Source: Parasedimentitalea huanghaiensis
GTDB taxonomy: Bacteria > Pseudomonadota > Alphaproteobacteria > Rhodobacterales > Rhodobacteraceae
Length of the DNA: 64,000 bases
Reading direction: 5' to 3'
Assembly: GCF_009753675.1 (NCBI RefSeq)
Contig: NZ_WQLV01000002.1
Coordinates: 558,001-622,000 of the forward strand
Notes under the pieces: model-generated
What the model saw: the letters and a program-made list of their open reading frames with translations, nothing else
Database searches by the model: none
What the model was told of the DNA's origin: nothing
Part shown: one piece after another, positions 9,037 to 18,172 of the stretch
Layout: the number at the start of each line of letters is the position of its first letter
How positions within the stretch are numbered: the first letter of the stretch is position 1
Translations under genes and position numbers: made by a program

Positions 9037-9927
9037 TCAGCGGCGTATCGCAAGTCGCGCAACCAGCCAGCCAATGAGCATCAGTGCAAAGTCAACGACC
9101 ATCCAGGGCCTGAGCGCCTGAACATCTGACATCTCGTAAGGCAGTATATATAGGGCCAGCCCATTCAGGCTAGTTGGCGAGGCAAACAAGACAAGAGCTG
9201 TTAGGTTATTGAAAAGATGTACGGCAATTGCCGGTCCGAGTGTCCCAGAACGGGCTGTAAGATCAGCCATGAGGAAGCCGAACAACCCAGCCCAAACTGC
9301 GATTATTACTGCATTTTCACCTGCTTCAGCGGGCAAGTAATGACCTAAGGCAAACAATGCCGACGGTAGAACCAGCCAAATTATAGGGTGACTAAACCGC
9401 GCTGCCAGGGCTTGCTGGATATATCCCCGAAACAAAATTTCTTCGGCACTTGTCTGGATTAGTAGTGCCAACAATGACAGGGGCAGCAGGGCAAGCCAGG
9501 TCAAAGCCGGTAAGTTGGACACCATAGGGGCATCCATTTGATACGGCGGCAACAGCATCAGGACCACAAACAACGCCAAGAGAAAAAGACTAACCCGACC
9601 AAATTGAGAAACCAACAGACGTGGCACTCCGATGATGCTGGTCAACGAACGGTATTGCAGCAATCGCGCCGCTACCGCCACTCCAACAGTAATAAAGCCA
9701 AATCCCCCCAACAATGCTAACATGGCAGCCGGGTTGGAGCCATCTTGCAAACCAGCCACCCAATCGCCTGAAAATGTCCCCAACAGTACCGAGTACATCG
9801 CTGACGACAGCAAATACCCGACGATCACCACCACGACCAAACCTGCAATTAGCCGCCACAGTTGTGGGTGGGTCCGCGCATTGAAAACCAGCGCCTCATG
9901 TGCTGCGTAGCGAAGACTAGGCCGCAT
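9037..9927 (-). CDS. CPBP family intramembrane glutamic endopeptidase
   Basis: A 296-residue multi-pass membrane protein with about eight hydrophobic segments. The abortive-infection/CAAX-protease (CPBP) motifs are present: SAEEILFRGYIQQAL (E162, E163, R167), the FALGHY histidine and a late HLFNN histidine. This family includes Rce1-type prenyl-protein proteases; in bacteria most substrates are unknown, with some roles in bacteriocin immunity. It lies 62 bases upstream of accD on the same strand, with no clear functional link. Catalytic residues look intact, so an active intramembrane protease is likely. Confidence 0.88.
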   Translation of the reverse strand: MRPSLRYAAHEALVFNARTHPQLWRLIAGLVVVVIVGYLLSSAMYSVLLGTFSGDWVAGLQDGSNPAAMLALLGGFGFITVGVAVAARLLQYRSLTSIIGVPRLLVSQFGRVSLFLLALFVVLMLLPPYQMDAPMVSNLPALTWLALLPLSLLALLIQTSAEEILFRGYIQQALAARFSHPIIWLVLPSALFALGHYLPAEAGENAVIIAVWAGLFGFLMADLTARSGTLGPAIAVHLFNNLTALVLFASPTSLNGLALYILPYEMSDVQALRPWMVVDFALMLIGWLVARLAIRR

Positions 9928-10241
9928 TACAGGTCACTCGGAACTAGACACGGCACGATCTTCGCAAAAGTTGGGTATCTCAGTTGATGCACCTGTGGAA
10001 GTGAAGTCATGATCTGCCCTTTTAGAAAAAGTCGTCCAGTTGAAACAGCGACAGTTTTGCTGACGGTATTCACCTACAGGTACAAATTCAAGACAGTGCC
10101 CCTCCTCCTGTCCGCAAACACAAAGGGACCCAACTGCGAAGCAAAACATTGCAACAAAAGCGAATTGCCGGTTTGGGTTACAAACGTTACATTGCAAGTA
10201 AATGCAGGGCAAAATCGCCCGCTGAACAATTTGAGGACAAC
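9928..10241. other. Intergenic region between divergent genes, no gene supported
   Basis: This stretch of 314 bases separates the CPBP protease (minus) and the DUF6478 gene (plus) and must hold both promoters. I see no conserved protein, RNA gene or strong hairpin in it. A minus-strand open frame of 194 codons crosses it but runs antisense into the DUF6478 gene and shows no recognisable domain. Confidence 0.5.
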
Positions 10242-11003
10242 ATGGGCAGGATACTGGACCGGCTGTTACACCGACGTGCCTTGCGCCATTGGCGTCGGGA
10301 TGCACATCTAGCCGACCACGCCCCATTGAGTGACTTGCGAAATCAACGCAACCGCGCCCTCCAGTTGCGTGCCCATCTAAATCAGCTACTGCATGTGGCC
10401 GAAGGGCGGCTGGCGCTGCCACAAATTGGATCATCCTACTTTTCCAAGCCCCAAGGCACTGACTGGTCCTGGCGGCCTGCCTTATGGCGAGGCCCATTGC
10501 CCGAACCTGGTATTTCATCTGTTCCCACCAAATCCAAGTTGGGCGATGAGGTGCAATTGTTCCACGATTGCACCTCTTCCGAGCTAACGCTGCGCCAGCT
10601 GCGCAATACCCGCGAACAAGATTTGGCTCCCTTTGGCCTGCGCATGGATGTGTTTCAATTTGACGGATCGTTTCTGTCGCTGGTCGTAGAATTGCCGCCT
10701 GAAGCTGCTGCGGACATGACCCGCCAGCATCTCTTACGTATCGATGCCATAATTGAGACTGAAAAACCGCAGGAAATATTTGCCCGGCTGAACATCAAGC
10801 ATGGCCCAAACACGGAACAGCTGGTTCGGGAATTGCCGCTGAGCGAACAAAACGTCATGGTCGAGTTCGATCTAGCCTATTCACGTCTCAACGAAAAACG
10901 AATCGAAAAAATCTGGCTCGATCTGATTTTTGAATCACCTGATATGAATCAGGTGATCTTGCGTGACCTTACCTTCTCGCGCCATCTCCGCGCCGCCATC
11001 TGA
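10242..11003 (+). CDS. DUF6478 family protein
   Basis: From the ATG at 10242 the product is 253 residues and soluble. It carries blocks I recognise from a Rhodobacteraceae-restricted family (DUF6478): an N-terminal basic helix (MGRILDRLLHRRALRHWRR), a GTDWSWRPALWRGPLP block, LFHDCTSSELTLRQLRNTREQD, and a C-terminal FARLNIKHGPNTEQLVREL block. No catalytic motif or signal peptide is evident, and the function is not known. The frame is open further upstream, but GAGGA sits about six bases before 10242 and the conserved sequence starts there. A second small gene follows 11 bases downstream and is probably co-transcribed. Confidence 0.85.
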   Translation: MGRILDRLLHRRALRHWRRDAHLADHAPLSDLRNQRNRALQLRAHLNQLLHVAEGRLALPQIGSSYFSKPQGTDWSWRPALWRGPLPEPGISSVPTKSKLGDEVQLFHDCTSSELTLRQLRNTREQDLAPFGLRMDVFQFDGSFLSLVVELPPEAAADMTRQHLLRIDAIIETEKPQEIFARLNIKHGPNTEQLVRELPLSEQNVMVEFDLAYSRLNEKRIEKIWLDLIFESPDMNQVILRDLTFSRHLRAAI

Positions 11004-11014
11004 GGAGTCCAAAT

Positions 11015-11392
11015 ATGAGCGAGCTGATCCTAACCAAAATTCATTTTGGGAATGGCCTGTGGAAGGGCAAAATCAGTAATGTGCCCGACACCGGCGCAAA
11101 GCCCGACATTCAGGTGCGATATCTGGACCAACTGGTGGAAGGCGTGACTGTCAAAGAGGGTAGCAACGGTACTGAATGGGATTTACAAGTACCGGTGCCT
11201 AGCCATGCTGTGGCAGACGGTGTGCATAGCTTTCTGATCCACGACGGTGCGACAGATACAAAGCTGGGCAATTTCACCTTGATTGCCGGTGAAACCGCTA
11301 CTGACAACTTGCTCGCCGAAGTTGAGCTGCTGCGTGCAGAACTGGATATGCTGAAACGCGCCTTTCGTCGCCATTGTCTGGAAACCACTTAG
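11015..11392 (+). CDS. Conserved hypothetical protein, partner of the DUF6478 gene
   Basis: A 125-residue soluble protein with a GAGGAG ribosome-binding site just upstream, inside the short gap after the DUF6478 gene. The N-terminal 90 residues look beta-rich (alternating hydrophobic strands such as IQVRYLDQLVEGVTVKEG and VHSFLIHDGATDTKLGNFTLI), and the last 30 form an amphipathic helix (NLLAEVELLRAELDMLKRAF) that could mediate oligomerisation. I do not recognise a named domain. Tight linkage suggests that it works with the upstream DUF6478 protein. Confidence 0.75.
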   Translation: MSELILTKIHFGNGLWKGKISNVPDTGAKPDIQVRYLDQLVEGVTVKEGSNGTEWDLQVPVPSHAVADGVHSFLIHDGATDTKLGNFTLIAGETATDNLLAEVELLRAELDMLKRAFRRHCLETT

Positions 11393-11473
11393 CAGCGCAT
11401 TTCGAAAAGTCTCTTTCACAGCGACCGGTCTGACCAACACTCTCGGGCCAGACCAGCGGAGCTGCAGGCCAAT

Positions 11474-12226
11474 TTAGCCTAGCGCCTGAAACCTGTCCGT
11501 GATCGCCTGCATTGCGTCAACAAACGGCTGTGGGCCATAGCTGGCACGGGCAACCCCTGCTTTTGCGACCGATTGGCGTGTCATCGTATCACCGCGCATC
11601 ATCACATTGACCGGCAGTGGGCAGGCCTCACATACCTGTGCGATCAGATCCAGATCCGTCAGCCCCGGCACAAAGAAGCCGCTGGCACCAGCTGCAGCAA
11701 AGGCCTGTGATCGTTGCACCGCCTCGTCCAGCAAACCTCCATGCTTGCTACTGTCACGCTCTTTCAGAAACAGATCGGTGCGGGCATTAATAAACAGATC
11801 CGCACCAGTCGCGCGAGCGGCACGCAAGCGTTGGGACTGTTCTTCAATGCTGTACAACCCTGCACCACCAACTATCTGATCCTCGAAATTGATACCAACT
11901 GCGCCGGCGCCAATCACTTGTGCAACATTGGCCGTCAGTTCCGCACCACCAGCAGCATAGCCTCCTTCGAAATCCACACTGAGAGGCACATCGACGCTGT
12001 GTGAAATGCGCGTGGCGATCTGCACAAGCAAAGACAGTGGAATTTGTTCGCCATCCCCATAGCCCTGCGCTCCGGCCACTGACCAGCTGCCTGTGGCGAC
12101 CGCTGTTGCGCCCGCTTTGGCCACAGCCACGGCGCTGCCTGCATCCCAAATGTTGTATAAAACCAGGGGGTTTCCAGATACATGCAGGGCGGCAAAGTCC
12201 TGCGCCTTTTGCGATTGGGTTGTCAT
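11474..12226 (-). CDS. Isocitrate lyase / PEP mutase family protein
   Basis: A 250-residue TIM-barrel protein of the isocitrate lyase/phosphoenolpyruvate mutase superfamily. Typical elements are LYNIWDAGSAVAVAKAG at the N-terminus, SVDFEGGYA (metal-binding acid of the D-x-E/D-x-GYG type), GVGINFEDQ-like GINFEDQ, and NARTDLFL. Family members make or break C-C or P-C bonds next to a carboxylate. The canonical isocitrate lyase KKCGH motif is absent, so a glyoxylate-cycle role is unlikely; the exact substrate is unknown. Its ATG overlaps the stop of the ada gene (ATGA), with TAGGAG inside the ada 3' end, so it is probably co-transcribed with a DNA-repair gene. Confidence 0.82.
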   Translation of the reverse strand: MTTQSQKAQDFAALHVSGNPLVLYNIWDAGSAVAVAKAGATAVATGSWSVAGAQGYGDGEQIPLSLLVQIATRISHSVDVPLSVDFEGGYAAGGAELTANVAQVIGAGAVGINFEDQIVGGAGLYSIEEQSQRLRAARATGADLFINARTDLFLKERDSSKHGGLLDEAVQRSQAFAAAGASGFFVPGLTDLDLIAQVCEACPLPVNVMMRGDTMTRQSVAKAGVARASYGPQPFVDAMQAITDRFQALG

Positions 12227-13281
12227 ATTGCTCTCCTATAACTCTGCTCTATCTCGATCAGCCGCTGCTTGCGCCAAAGCCCGCCGCCATATCCGGTCAA
12301 CGACCCATCGGCCCCCAGCACCCTGTGACAGGGCACGATCAGCGCCAATTGGTTGGTTCCGTTGGCCCGTGCCACTGCCCGCACCGCTGAGGGCCGTCCG
12401 ATGTTTTGGGCCAGTTGCGAATAGCTCCGCGTCCCCCCCGCAGGAATTTCCTGCAAAGCCCGCCAAACCTGCTGCTCAAACTCAGTTCCATGCAGCGCCA
12501 GTGGCGTTGAAAACGACGCGTTTTCACCTGCAAAAAACTGTTCCAGTTCCTCGGCAACCTGTTCGGTTGGTTCCGGACGTCCAAAGCCAATACCGCAGTT
12601 CGAACTCTTTTGCAGTTTTGCCAACTCACGTGGCAACGCCTTGCGGTCAATAAACTCCAGCAGGTGCAGCGCGTGTTGGCAACTGACTGCGATCAAGGAT
12701 CCCAGCGGCGTTTCGATCCAATCTGCCTGCAACAGTGCATCACGATTAAATTGCCCCGGTGGCTTTCCGATCAAACGGGAAAAGGCCGCACGAAAAGCAC
12801 TGGATGATTCAAACCCAGCATCTATTTGCGCGGCAATCACGGGATCCCCGGCACTGAGCGCGGTAAAGCCATCGCGTAGACGGCGCTGACGCGCCATCTC
12901 GAGGAAGGTCATGCCAAAATGGCGTTTGAAACTGCGTCTCACAGTTGAAGCATCCAGCCCCATTGCCGCCATGTCGCCTTCGGACCAGCGATAGCCGGGA
13001 CGTTCTTCGAGGGCTTGCAGCAACCGGTCGACAACGGGATCTGCCTCAGCCATAGGCGCCAGTGGGTGGCACCGTTTGCAAGGCCTGAACCCAGCATCAA
13101 TGCAGGCCCCAACCGAACTATAGAACTGGCAGTTCTCTGATTTGGGTTTACGTGCGGGACAGGTCAGTCGGCAAAAAATACCGGTAGAGGTCACGCCCAC
13201 ATAGGCCTGCCCATCATAGCTGGCATCGCGCGCCACGAGCGCCTCATACAGGGTGTTGGTATCGGGTAAATCAAACATCAT
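12223..13281 (-). CDS. ada: Ada: bifunctional methyl-phosphotriester sensor/AraC regulator and O6-methylguanine-DNA methyltransferase
   Basis: From the ATG at 13281 the product is 352 residues, the usual Ada length. The N-terminal Ada zinc domain has C37 and C41 (GIFCRLTCPARKP) and C68, C71 (RPCKRCHP), matching the four zinc cysteines of E. coli Ada, one of which accepts the phosphotriester methyl. An AraC-type helix-turn-helix follows at about residues 85-175, then a methyltransferase domain with the acceptor cysteine in VPCHRVLGA (about C318). Methylation of the first domain should turn it into an activator of its own operon. The frame extends 30 codons further upstream, but that segment overlaps the ctpA terminator and is not conserved in character. 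Confidence 0.94.
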   Translation of the reverse strand: MMFDLPDTNTLYEALVARDASYDGQAYVGVTSTGIFCRLTCPARKPKSENCQFYSSVGACIDAGFRPCKRCHPLAPMAEADPVVDRLLQALEERPGYRWSEGDMAAMGLDASTVRRSFKRHFGMTFLEMARQRRLRDGFTALSAGDPVIAAQIDAGFESSSAFRAAFSRLIGKPPGQFNRDALLQADWIETPLGSLIAVSCQHALHLLEFIDRKALPRELAKLQKSSNCGIGFGRPEPTEQVAEELEQFFAGENASFSTPLALHGTEFEQQVWRALQEIPAGGTRSYSQLAQNIGRPSAVRAVARANGTNQLALIVPCHRVLGADGSLTGYGGGLWRKQRLIEIEQSYRRAI

Positions 13282-13370
13282 CGCACAGTAATAGCCAATG
13301 CAATCCCACTCCGTCGCCGGAAATCGGGCGTGAATGTAAATTGTGATTGTTTGTGATGGTCGGAAAGACA

Positions 13371-13401
13371 AAAGGGCCGCCCAAACTCGGACGGCCCCTT
13401 T
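13371..13401 (-). terminator. Probable terminator after ctpA
   Basis: Bases 13371-13382 and 13389-13401 pair as a stem of about eleven base pairs (AAAGGG against CCCTTT, then CCG against CGG) with a bulged C, one mismatch and a six-base loop. It lies 20 bases past the ctpA stop, upstream of ada. On the minus strand the stem runs into a short T-rich tail. A similarly short T tract is present on the plus strand, so it might work both ways. Confidence 0.65.
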
Positions 13402-13421
13402 GTTTTACATGCGTAACCTAC

Positions 13422-14753
13422 TTATTTTGCCAGTGCAGACATACCGGTCAAAATATCGATGGCGTAGGCCAACTGATAGTCGTCTTCGCGCAGATCAGCC
13501 GCGGCTTCTGCTTTAGCGCGATCTTCCTCGATCTGACGAATCTCATCGTCGGACAGGCTGTCGTTGTTCAGACTTCCACGCAGATCCGCCTCTGAGCGGG
13601 AACGGCGGGCATTCTCAGCCTCGTCCTCTTCGCCGGCGGCAACACGGCGTGGCTGCTCGACAATAATGTCAGGCGAAACGCCCAGCGCCTGGATCGAACG
13701 ACCGGACGGGGTGTAATAGCGCGCTGTGGTCAGACGCATCGCACCATCGCCGCGCAATGGCATTACCGTCTGCACCGAACCTTTACCAAAGCTCTTGGTT
13801 CCCACCACGATGGCCCGGCGATGATCCTGCAACGCACCGGCAACAATTTCAGAGGCCGACGCGGAACCACCATTGATCAGCACCACAACTGGCAAGCCCT
13901 CGGCCAAATCACCCGGTGTGGCGTTGAAACGCTCGCCATCCTCTGGGTTACGACCACGCGTGGAAACGATCTCGCCACTTTCCAGGAATTCATCCGAAAC
14001 CCGGATTGCCTGATTCAACAAGCCACCCGGATTGTTGCGCAGATCCAGAATCACACCGTTTACATTTTCAATGCCACCAGCAGCCTCAACCTGTTCTTTC
14101 AGGCCTGAAATCAGGTTTGGCGTTGTCTGATCGTTAAAAGTCGAAATCCGCAGGACAACAGAGGAGCCTTCGGTCCGGGCCCGGACCGCAGTCAGTTTGA
14201 TGGTGTCACGGATTATCGAAACATCAAACGGCTCGTCCTCACCTTCGCGGACCACAGTAATGATGATTTCTGACCCCACCGGCCCGCGCATCATATCAAC
14301 CGCTTCGTCCAGCGACAGACCCAACATGCTCTCGCCATCGACGTGGGTGATAAAGTCGCCGGCTTCCATACCAGCCTCATCCGCTGGGGTGCCATCCATC
14401 GGCGAGACGACTTTTACAAAGCCCTCTTCTTGCGTGACCTCGATGCCCAGACCGCCAAACTCGCCACGGGTCTGCACCCGCATCTGCGTTGCATCATCAG
14501 GTGACAGATAGCTTGAATGTGGATCAAGCGAGGCCAGCATGCCGCCAATGGCCGCTTCAATCAGATCGGTTTCATCGACCTCTTCAACATATTGCACGCG
14601 GATGCGTTCAAAAATGTCACCAAACAGATCCAGCTGTTCATATACTGTCGCCGAGCGGGCGTTTTCCTGTGCCAGAAGTGGTCCCGCCACATAGGTGGTC
14701 GCAAGGATTCCCGCCAGCGTTCCGCCGACGGCTGCCATCGCAAACTTTTTCAT
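13422..14753 (-). CDS. ctpA: Carboxy-terminal processing protease CtpA (S41 family)
   Basis: A 443-residue secreted or membrane-anchored serine protease. An N-terminal signal segment (MKKFAMAAVGGTLAGILATT) is followed by a PDZ domain at about residues 90-175 (GEFGGLGIEVTQEEGFVKVV) and the S41 catalytic core. The Ser/Lys dyad is visible: S299 in INGGSASASEI and K324 in GTKSFGKGSVQ, with Q328 four residues on. Ctp proteases trim C-termini of periplasmic proteins and, in several bacteria, control peptidoglycan hydrolases. That fits its place directly downstream of envC (6-base gap) in the gpmI-envC-ctpA operon. The last 80 residues are charged and low-complexity. Confidence 0.94.
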   Translation of the reverse strand: MKKFAMAAVGGTLAGILATTYVAGPLLAQENARSATVYEQLDLFGDIFERIRVQYVEEVDETDLIEAAIGGMLASLDPHSSYLSPDDATQMRVQTRGEFGGLGIEVTQEEGFVKVVSPMDGTPADEAGMEAGDFITHVDGESMLGLSLDEAVDMMRGPVGSEIIITVVREGEDEPFDVSIIRDTIKLTAVRARTEGSSVVLRISTFNDQTTPNLISGLKEQVEAAGGIENVNGVILDLRNNPGGLLNQAIRVSDEFLESGEIVSTRGRNPEDGERFNATPGDLAEGLPVVVLINGGSASASEIVAGALQDHRRAIVVGTKSFGKGSVQTVMPLRGDGAMRLTTARYYTPSGRSIQALGVSPDIIVEQPRRVAAGEEDEAENARRSRSEADLRGSLNNDSLSDDEIRQIEEDRAKAEAAADLREDDYQLAYAIDILTGMSALAK

Positions 14754-14759
14754 ATGCCT

Positions 14760-15893
14760 CTATCCATCCTTGTCGGTGCGGAACCAGATTTCCGGGTCCA
14801 CGGGGCTGTCATTCAATCTAACTTCTATATAGAGCGTTTCTGTCCGGTCAGTTCCAGCCCCTTCACCGCTTAGTGACAAAATCGCACCAACTTCTGGGGT
14901 TACACCGCCCATTAATCCCACTGGAGTGCCTTTGGGGATCACCTGTCCCGCCTCGCCAAACACCTCAGCCAGCCCAGACAGCACAAACAACATGTCTGGC
15001 TGCGGCTCCAGAATCACCACATTACCAAGATCCAGCAAAGGGCCGCGATAGCGAATCGTTGCCGCAGTGGGCGATGCAACCATTGCCCGCGGTCGTGCTG
15101 CAATAAGCAAACCGGGGCGCGAAATGCCGGCCGCGTCTTGTGCCCCATACCCACGCAGTACCAAACCCTGTACCGGCAGGGCGATCTCTCCACGTTGGGC
15201 AGTTATGTCCGCACTGGACTGGGCAATCTCTCCTTCAACGATGTTCGCCAGCCCGCTGGCAAACCCCTCCAATGTTTCGATTGAAGAAATCAGAATTGAT
15301 GTGCGTACAGGATCGTAGGTAAACCGACGCGGTAAATCTGTGCGATCGGCAATTGCCGTAGACAATGCCGCGCGGGCCTGCTGAATGCCTGCCAGACCAG
15401 TATGCAGGGTTCCGGCAGCGTTTTGCTGTAACAGACGAAGCGTCTGCACTTCTTTCAGGTCCCGCTTTAACGCTTCGACCCGGGCCTGTAGCCCAGGTGT
15501 CACTTCGGCCAGCATCATTGCAGAGCGCGCAGATCCTAATGGACCCGATGGATGCAGCAACAAAACCGGCGGCGCTGAGGTTTCAATGGTCTGCAGGATA
15601 CCCAACAGATCTGCCACCTCATCCTCGCGTGACCGCAACTGAGCAATCAGTTGTGTTTCACGGCGGGCCACTCGGCGCAAACCATCGCGCATTGCACCCA
15701 GCCCGGCCTCATAGGCCTGTACTGTGTCTGTTAACGCTTTGACCCTGTCACGGGCACTTTCAGCTTCTTGCAACTGTACCGTCGCCGCTTCCAGCTGATC
15801 GCTAGCAGCGCGAGCGGCGCTCGCCGGGTCCTCGGCAGCAGCCGCAGCACCACTTGCCAAGCATAAGAGCAAGACCGCAATGCATTTCATCAT
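14760..15893 (-). CDS. EnvC-like murein hydrolase activator (degenerate LytM/M23 domain)
   Basis: A 377-residue secreted protein: signal peptide to about residue 20 (LLLCLASGAAAAAEDP), a long coiled coil at about 22-180 (QLEAATVQLQEAESARDRVK and following heptads), then a C-terminal M23/LytM-like beta domain. The M23 zinc ligands are not evident: no HxxxD or HxH is seen around the conserved-looking GNVVILEPQPDMLFVLSGL block. EnvC of E. coli is likewise inactive and activates amidases AmiA/AmiB during septal splitting, so an activator role is inferred. It starts inside the gpmI stop (4-base overlap), and ctpA follows after 6 bases. Confidence 0.87.
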   Translation of the reverse strand: MMKCIAVLLLCLASGAAAAAEDPASAARAASDQLEAATVQLQEAESARDRVKALTDTVQAYEAGLGAMRDGLRRVARRETQLIAQLRSREDEVADLLGILQTIETSAPPVLLLHPSGPLGSARSAMMLAEVTPGLQARVEALKRDLKEVQTLRLLQQNAAGTLHTGLAGIQQARAALSTAIADRTDLPRRFTYDPVRTSILISSIETLEGFASGLANIVEGEIAQSSADITAQRGEIALPVQGLVLRGYGAQDAAGISRPGLLIAARPRAMVASPTAATIRYRGPLLDLGNVVILEPQPDMLFVLSGLAEVFGEAGQVIPKGTPVGLMGGVTPEVGAILSLSGEGAGTDRTETLYIEVRLNDSPVDPEIWFRTDKDG

Positions 15894-17407
15894 GCCAACA
15901 GGCTCTTTCCAGTCATCTCAACAGGTTTTTCCAACCCCATGAGTTCTAACAAGGTTGGAGCAAGGTCAGCTAATCGGCCGTCGCGCAATGTTGCACCCTG
16001 AGGTCCACCAACCAAGGCCAAAGGCACCAAGTTTAGCGTATGCGCGGTATGCGGTTCACCGGTTACCGGGTCCACCATCACTTCGCAATTGCCATGATCC
16101 GCAGTCAACAACATAGCACCACCCACCTTGTTCAGCGCCTCAACGACCTGCGCCAATCCATGATCCACCGCCTCGCAAGCCGCCATAGCTGCCGCCAGAT
16201 CACCCGTATGACCCACCATATCCGGGTTAGCGAAATTGGTCACAATAAGATCATAACCCGCTTCAATCGCCTCAACAAACTTAGCGGTTACTTCGGGTGC
16301 CGACATTTCCGGCTGCAAGTCATAAGTCGCGACATTCGGTGATTTAGGCATAAACCGGTCCTCGCCTGACTCGGGTGCTTCTTTACCACCGTTCAGGAAG
16401 AAGGTCACATGTGGGTATTTTTCAGTCTCCGCCAGTCGAAACTGACGCAACCCCTGTTTGGCAACCCAAGCGCCCAGCGTATTGACAATTTCAGCCTTGG
16501 GATAGGCGGTCGTCATATAAGTGTTGTGGTCGTCCGAATACCCAACCATGCCAAGGAAAGCTGCCAGTTTTGGCCGTTTCCCAACTTCAAACGCTTCAAA
16601 GCCTGGCTGACCAATAGCCGCAAGGATCTCTCGTGCGCGATCAGCGCGGAAGTTCAGACAGACAAATCCGTCACTGTCGCGCATCCCGGGATATTCACCA
16701 ATCACAGTGGCACTAATGAATTCATCTGTCTCCGATCGTGCATATGCTTGTTCGACCGCCGCCTTGGCGTCCATCGCTACGCGGCCGCCGCCGTTAATCA
16801 TTGCAGTATAAGCTTGGCTAACCCGGTTCCAGCGGTTGTCGCGATCCATCGCGAAGTAGCGGCCGGTCACACTGGCGATATCTGCTCCCTCTGGCAGCGC
16901 CGCTTGCAGTGTTTCAAAGTACTCCAACGCTGACTTTGGGGCCACATCGCGCCCGTCGGTGATCGCATGCAACCAGACTGGCACACCGGCATCAGTCACT
17001 GCTTTCACCGCAGCCAAAATATGGTTGATGTGCCCGTGCACTCCACCATCGGACACCAGCCCCATCAAGTGCGCTGCACCGCCAGTGGATTTCAGCTTGT
17101 TGATAAAGTCCTGCAAGGCAGCATTTTCGAAGAAAGAGCCATCCTCGATCGCCAGATCTATCTGCCCCAGATCCATCGCCACAACCCGGCCGGCACCAAT
17201 ATTAGTGTGTCCTACTTCCGAATTGCCCATCTGTCCGCTGGGCAACCCGACATCGGGCCCATGGGTAATCAACCGCGCCTGTGGTCCACTGGCCATAATT
17301 GCATCAAAGGTTGGTGTCTTGGCGAGATGCGGTGCATTCGCAACGCCCGGCACGCCACTGCCCCAGCCATCAAGAATACACAGGACAACAGGTTTCGGCG
17401 TGGGCAT
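15890..17407 (-). CDS. gpmI: 2,3-bisphosphoglycerate-independent phosphoglycerate mutase
   Basis: A 505-residue iPGM of the alkaline phosphatase superfamily. The N-terminal metal site LCILDGWG and the catalytic serine in GNSEVGHTNIGAGR (S63) are intact, as are ITDGRDVAP, the C-terminal TNFANPDMVGHTGD and the ADHGNCE metal-binding motif. It interconverts 3- and 2-phosphoglycerate in the cytoplasm, using two manganese ions. It is the first gene of the gpmI-envC-ctpA operon, an arrangement common in alphaproteobacteria. The upstream intergenic region contains structured repeat copy A. Confidence 0.97.
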   Translation of the reverse strand: MPTPKPVVLCILDGWGSGVPGVANAPHLAKTPTFDAIMASGPQARLITHGPDVGLPSGQMGNSEVGHTNIGAGRVVAMDLGQIDLAIEDGSFFENAALQDFINKLKSTGGAAHLMGLVSDGGVHGHINHILAAVKAVTDAGVPVWLHAITDGRDVAPKSALEYFETLQAALPEGADIASVTGRYFAMDRDNRWNRVSQAYTAMINGGGRVAMDAKAAVEQAYARSETDEFISATVIGEYPGMRDSDGFVCLNFRADRAREILAAIGQPGFEAFEVGKRPKLAAFLGMVGYSDDHNTYMTTAYPKAEIVNTLGAWVAKQGLRQFRLAETEKYPHVTFFLNGGKEAPESGEDRFMPKSPNVATYDLQPEMSAPEVTAKFVEAIEAGYDLIVTNFANPDMVGHTGDLAAAMAACEAVDHGLAQVVEALNKVGGAMLLTADHGNCEVMVDPVTGEPHTAHTLNLVPLALVGGPQGATLRDGRLADLAPTLLELMGLEKPVEMTGKSLLA

Positions 17408-17526
17408 ATCAAAGCTCCGGAGTTTGGTTGTTTGGCAACCTTTTACAACCTATCCCCGGGATGGTGAACAGCCCATATGAGCCGCACCTCTCCACACTGT
17501 GTTTCCTTCGCTGTTGAGCGCAACCT

Positions 17527-17598
17527 GCACCTGGCCCAAGCCAGGTGCCATGCCCAACGGGCGAGGCCCCCATCAGGGGCCGGCAACCGGCGGGAGCC
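17527..17598 (+). repeat. Structured intergenic repeat, copy A
   Basis: Hairpin 1 (17527-17548) has perfect 9-base arms GCACCTGGC/GCCAGGTGC and a 4-base loop. After three bases comes the core GCCCAACGG (17552-17560). Hairpin 2 follows (17565-17581, 6-base arms GGCCCC/GGGGCC, 5-base loop), then GGCGGGAG at 17589-17596. The same order of elements occurs at 24881-24955 and twice around 34006-34135. This copy lies between the divergent gpmI and DUF1203 genes, about 80 bases before the DUF1203 start codon. Confidence 0.75.
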
Positions 17599-17676
17599 TC
17601 TGTCGGATGCGCAACAAACGGGTCGCTTGGGACCACCCAAATGCGCCAGTGTCTGGGCAACCAAAGGAGATATACC

Positions 17677-18141
17677 ATGACCAAATTCAACGCTTTGCCA
17701 ACATCACTCGTCCGCGCCCTGCAAAATGGTGGGCCGGATGCCCACGGACAAACACCAGAACGCACCCTGTCCGACGGTGGTGGCAACCCCTGTCGCCACT
17801 GCCTTCAGTATATCCCAAAGGATGCGGAGATGCTGATACTGGCCCACCGCCCCTTTCCATCCCAACAACCCTATGCAGAAACTGGCCCTATTTTCCTCTG
17901 TGCGGATCAATGCGAAAAGCACCAGGGCGATCAAACTCCCGAGATTTTTGAACGGTCTCCAGACTACCTGATCAAAGGTTACAATCATGAAGACCGCATC
18001 GTTTATGGCACGGGTGTCGTGATTTCCAAGGAACACATGTTGAGTCAAGCTAGTGACATTTTCAACGATGATCGAGTGGCCTATATCCATATCCGGTCTT
18101 CCCGGAACAATTGCTACCAAGCGCGGATTGACCGGGCGTAA
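17677..18141 (+). CDS. DUF1203 domain-containing protein
   Basis: A 154-residue soluble protein. The CRHCLQYIPKDAEMLILAHRPF block, the GPIFLCADQC block and a C-terminal VAYIHIRSSRNNCYQARI block match the DUF1203 family as I know it; the cysteine pairs CRHC and CADQC could bind a metal or form a redox site, though that is inference. The function is not known. AAAGGAGA sits eight bases before the ATG at 17677, which decides the start; an upstream in-frame extension would run through repeat copy A and is rejected. A hairpin 32 bases after the stop may end the transcript. Confidence 0.85.
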   Translation: MTKFNALPTSLVRALQNGGPDAHGQTPERTLSDGGGNPCRHCLQYIPKDAEMLILAHRPFPSQQPYAETGPIFLCADQCEKHQGDQTPEIFERSPDYLIKGYNHEDRIVYGTGVVISKEHMLSQASDIFNDDRVAYIHIRSSRNNCYQARIDRA

Positions 18142-18172
18142 AACGCTACCATTTTTCAGACCCAAACCGCAG

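Noticed and set aside
9934-10518. 194-codon minus-strand open frame
   Set aside because: It runs antisense into the well-supported DUF6478 gene, has no domain or membrane pattern and no convincing ribosome-binding site.
12093-12653. 186-codon plus-strand frame
   Set aside because: Shadow of the ada and isocitrate-lyase-family genes, rich in the residues expected from antisense frames.
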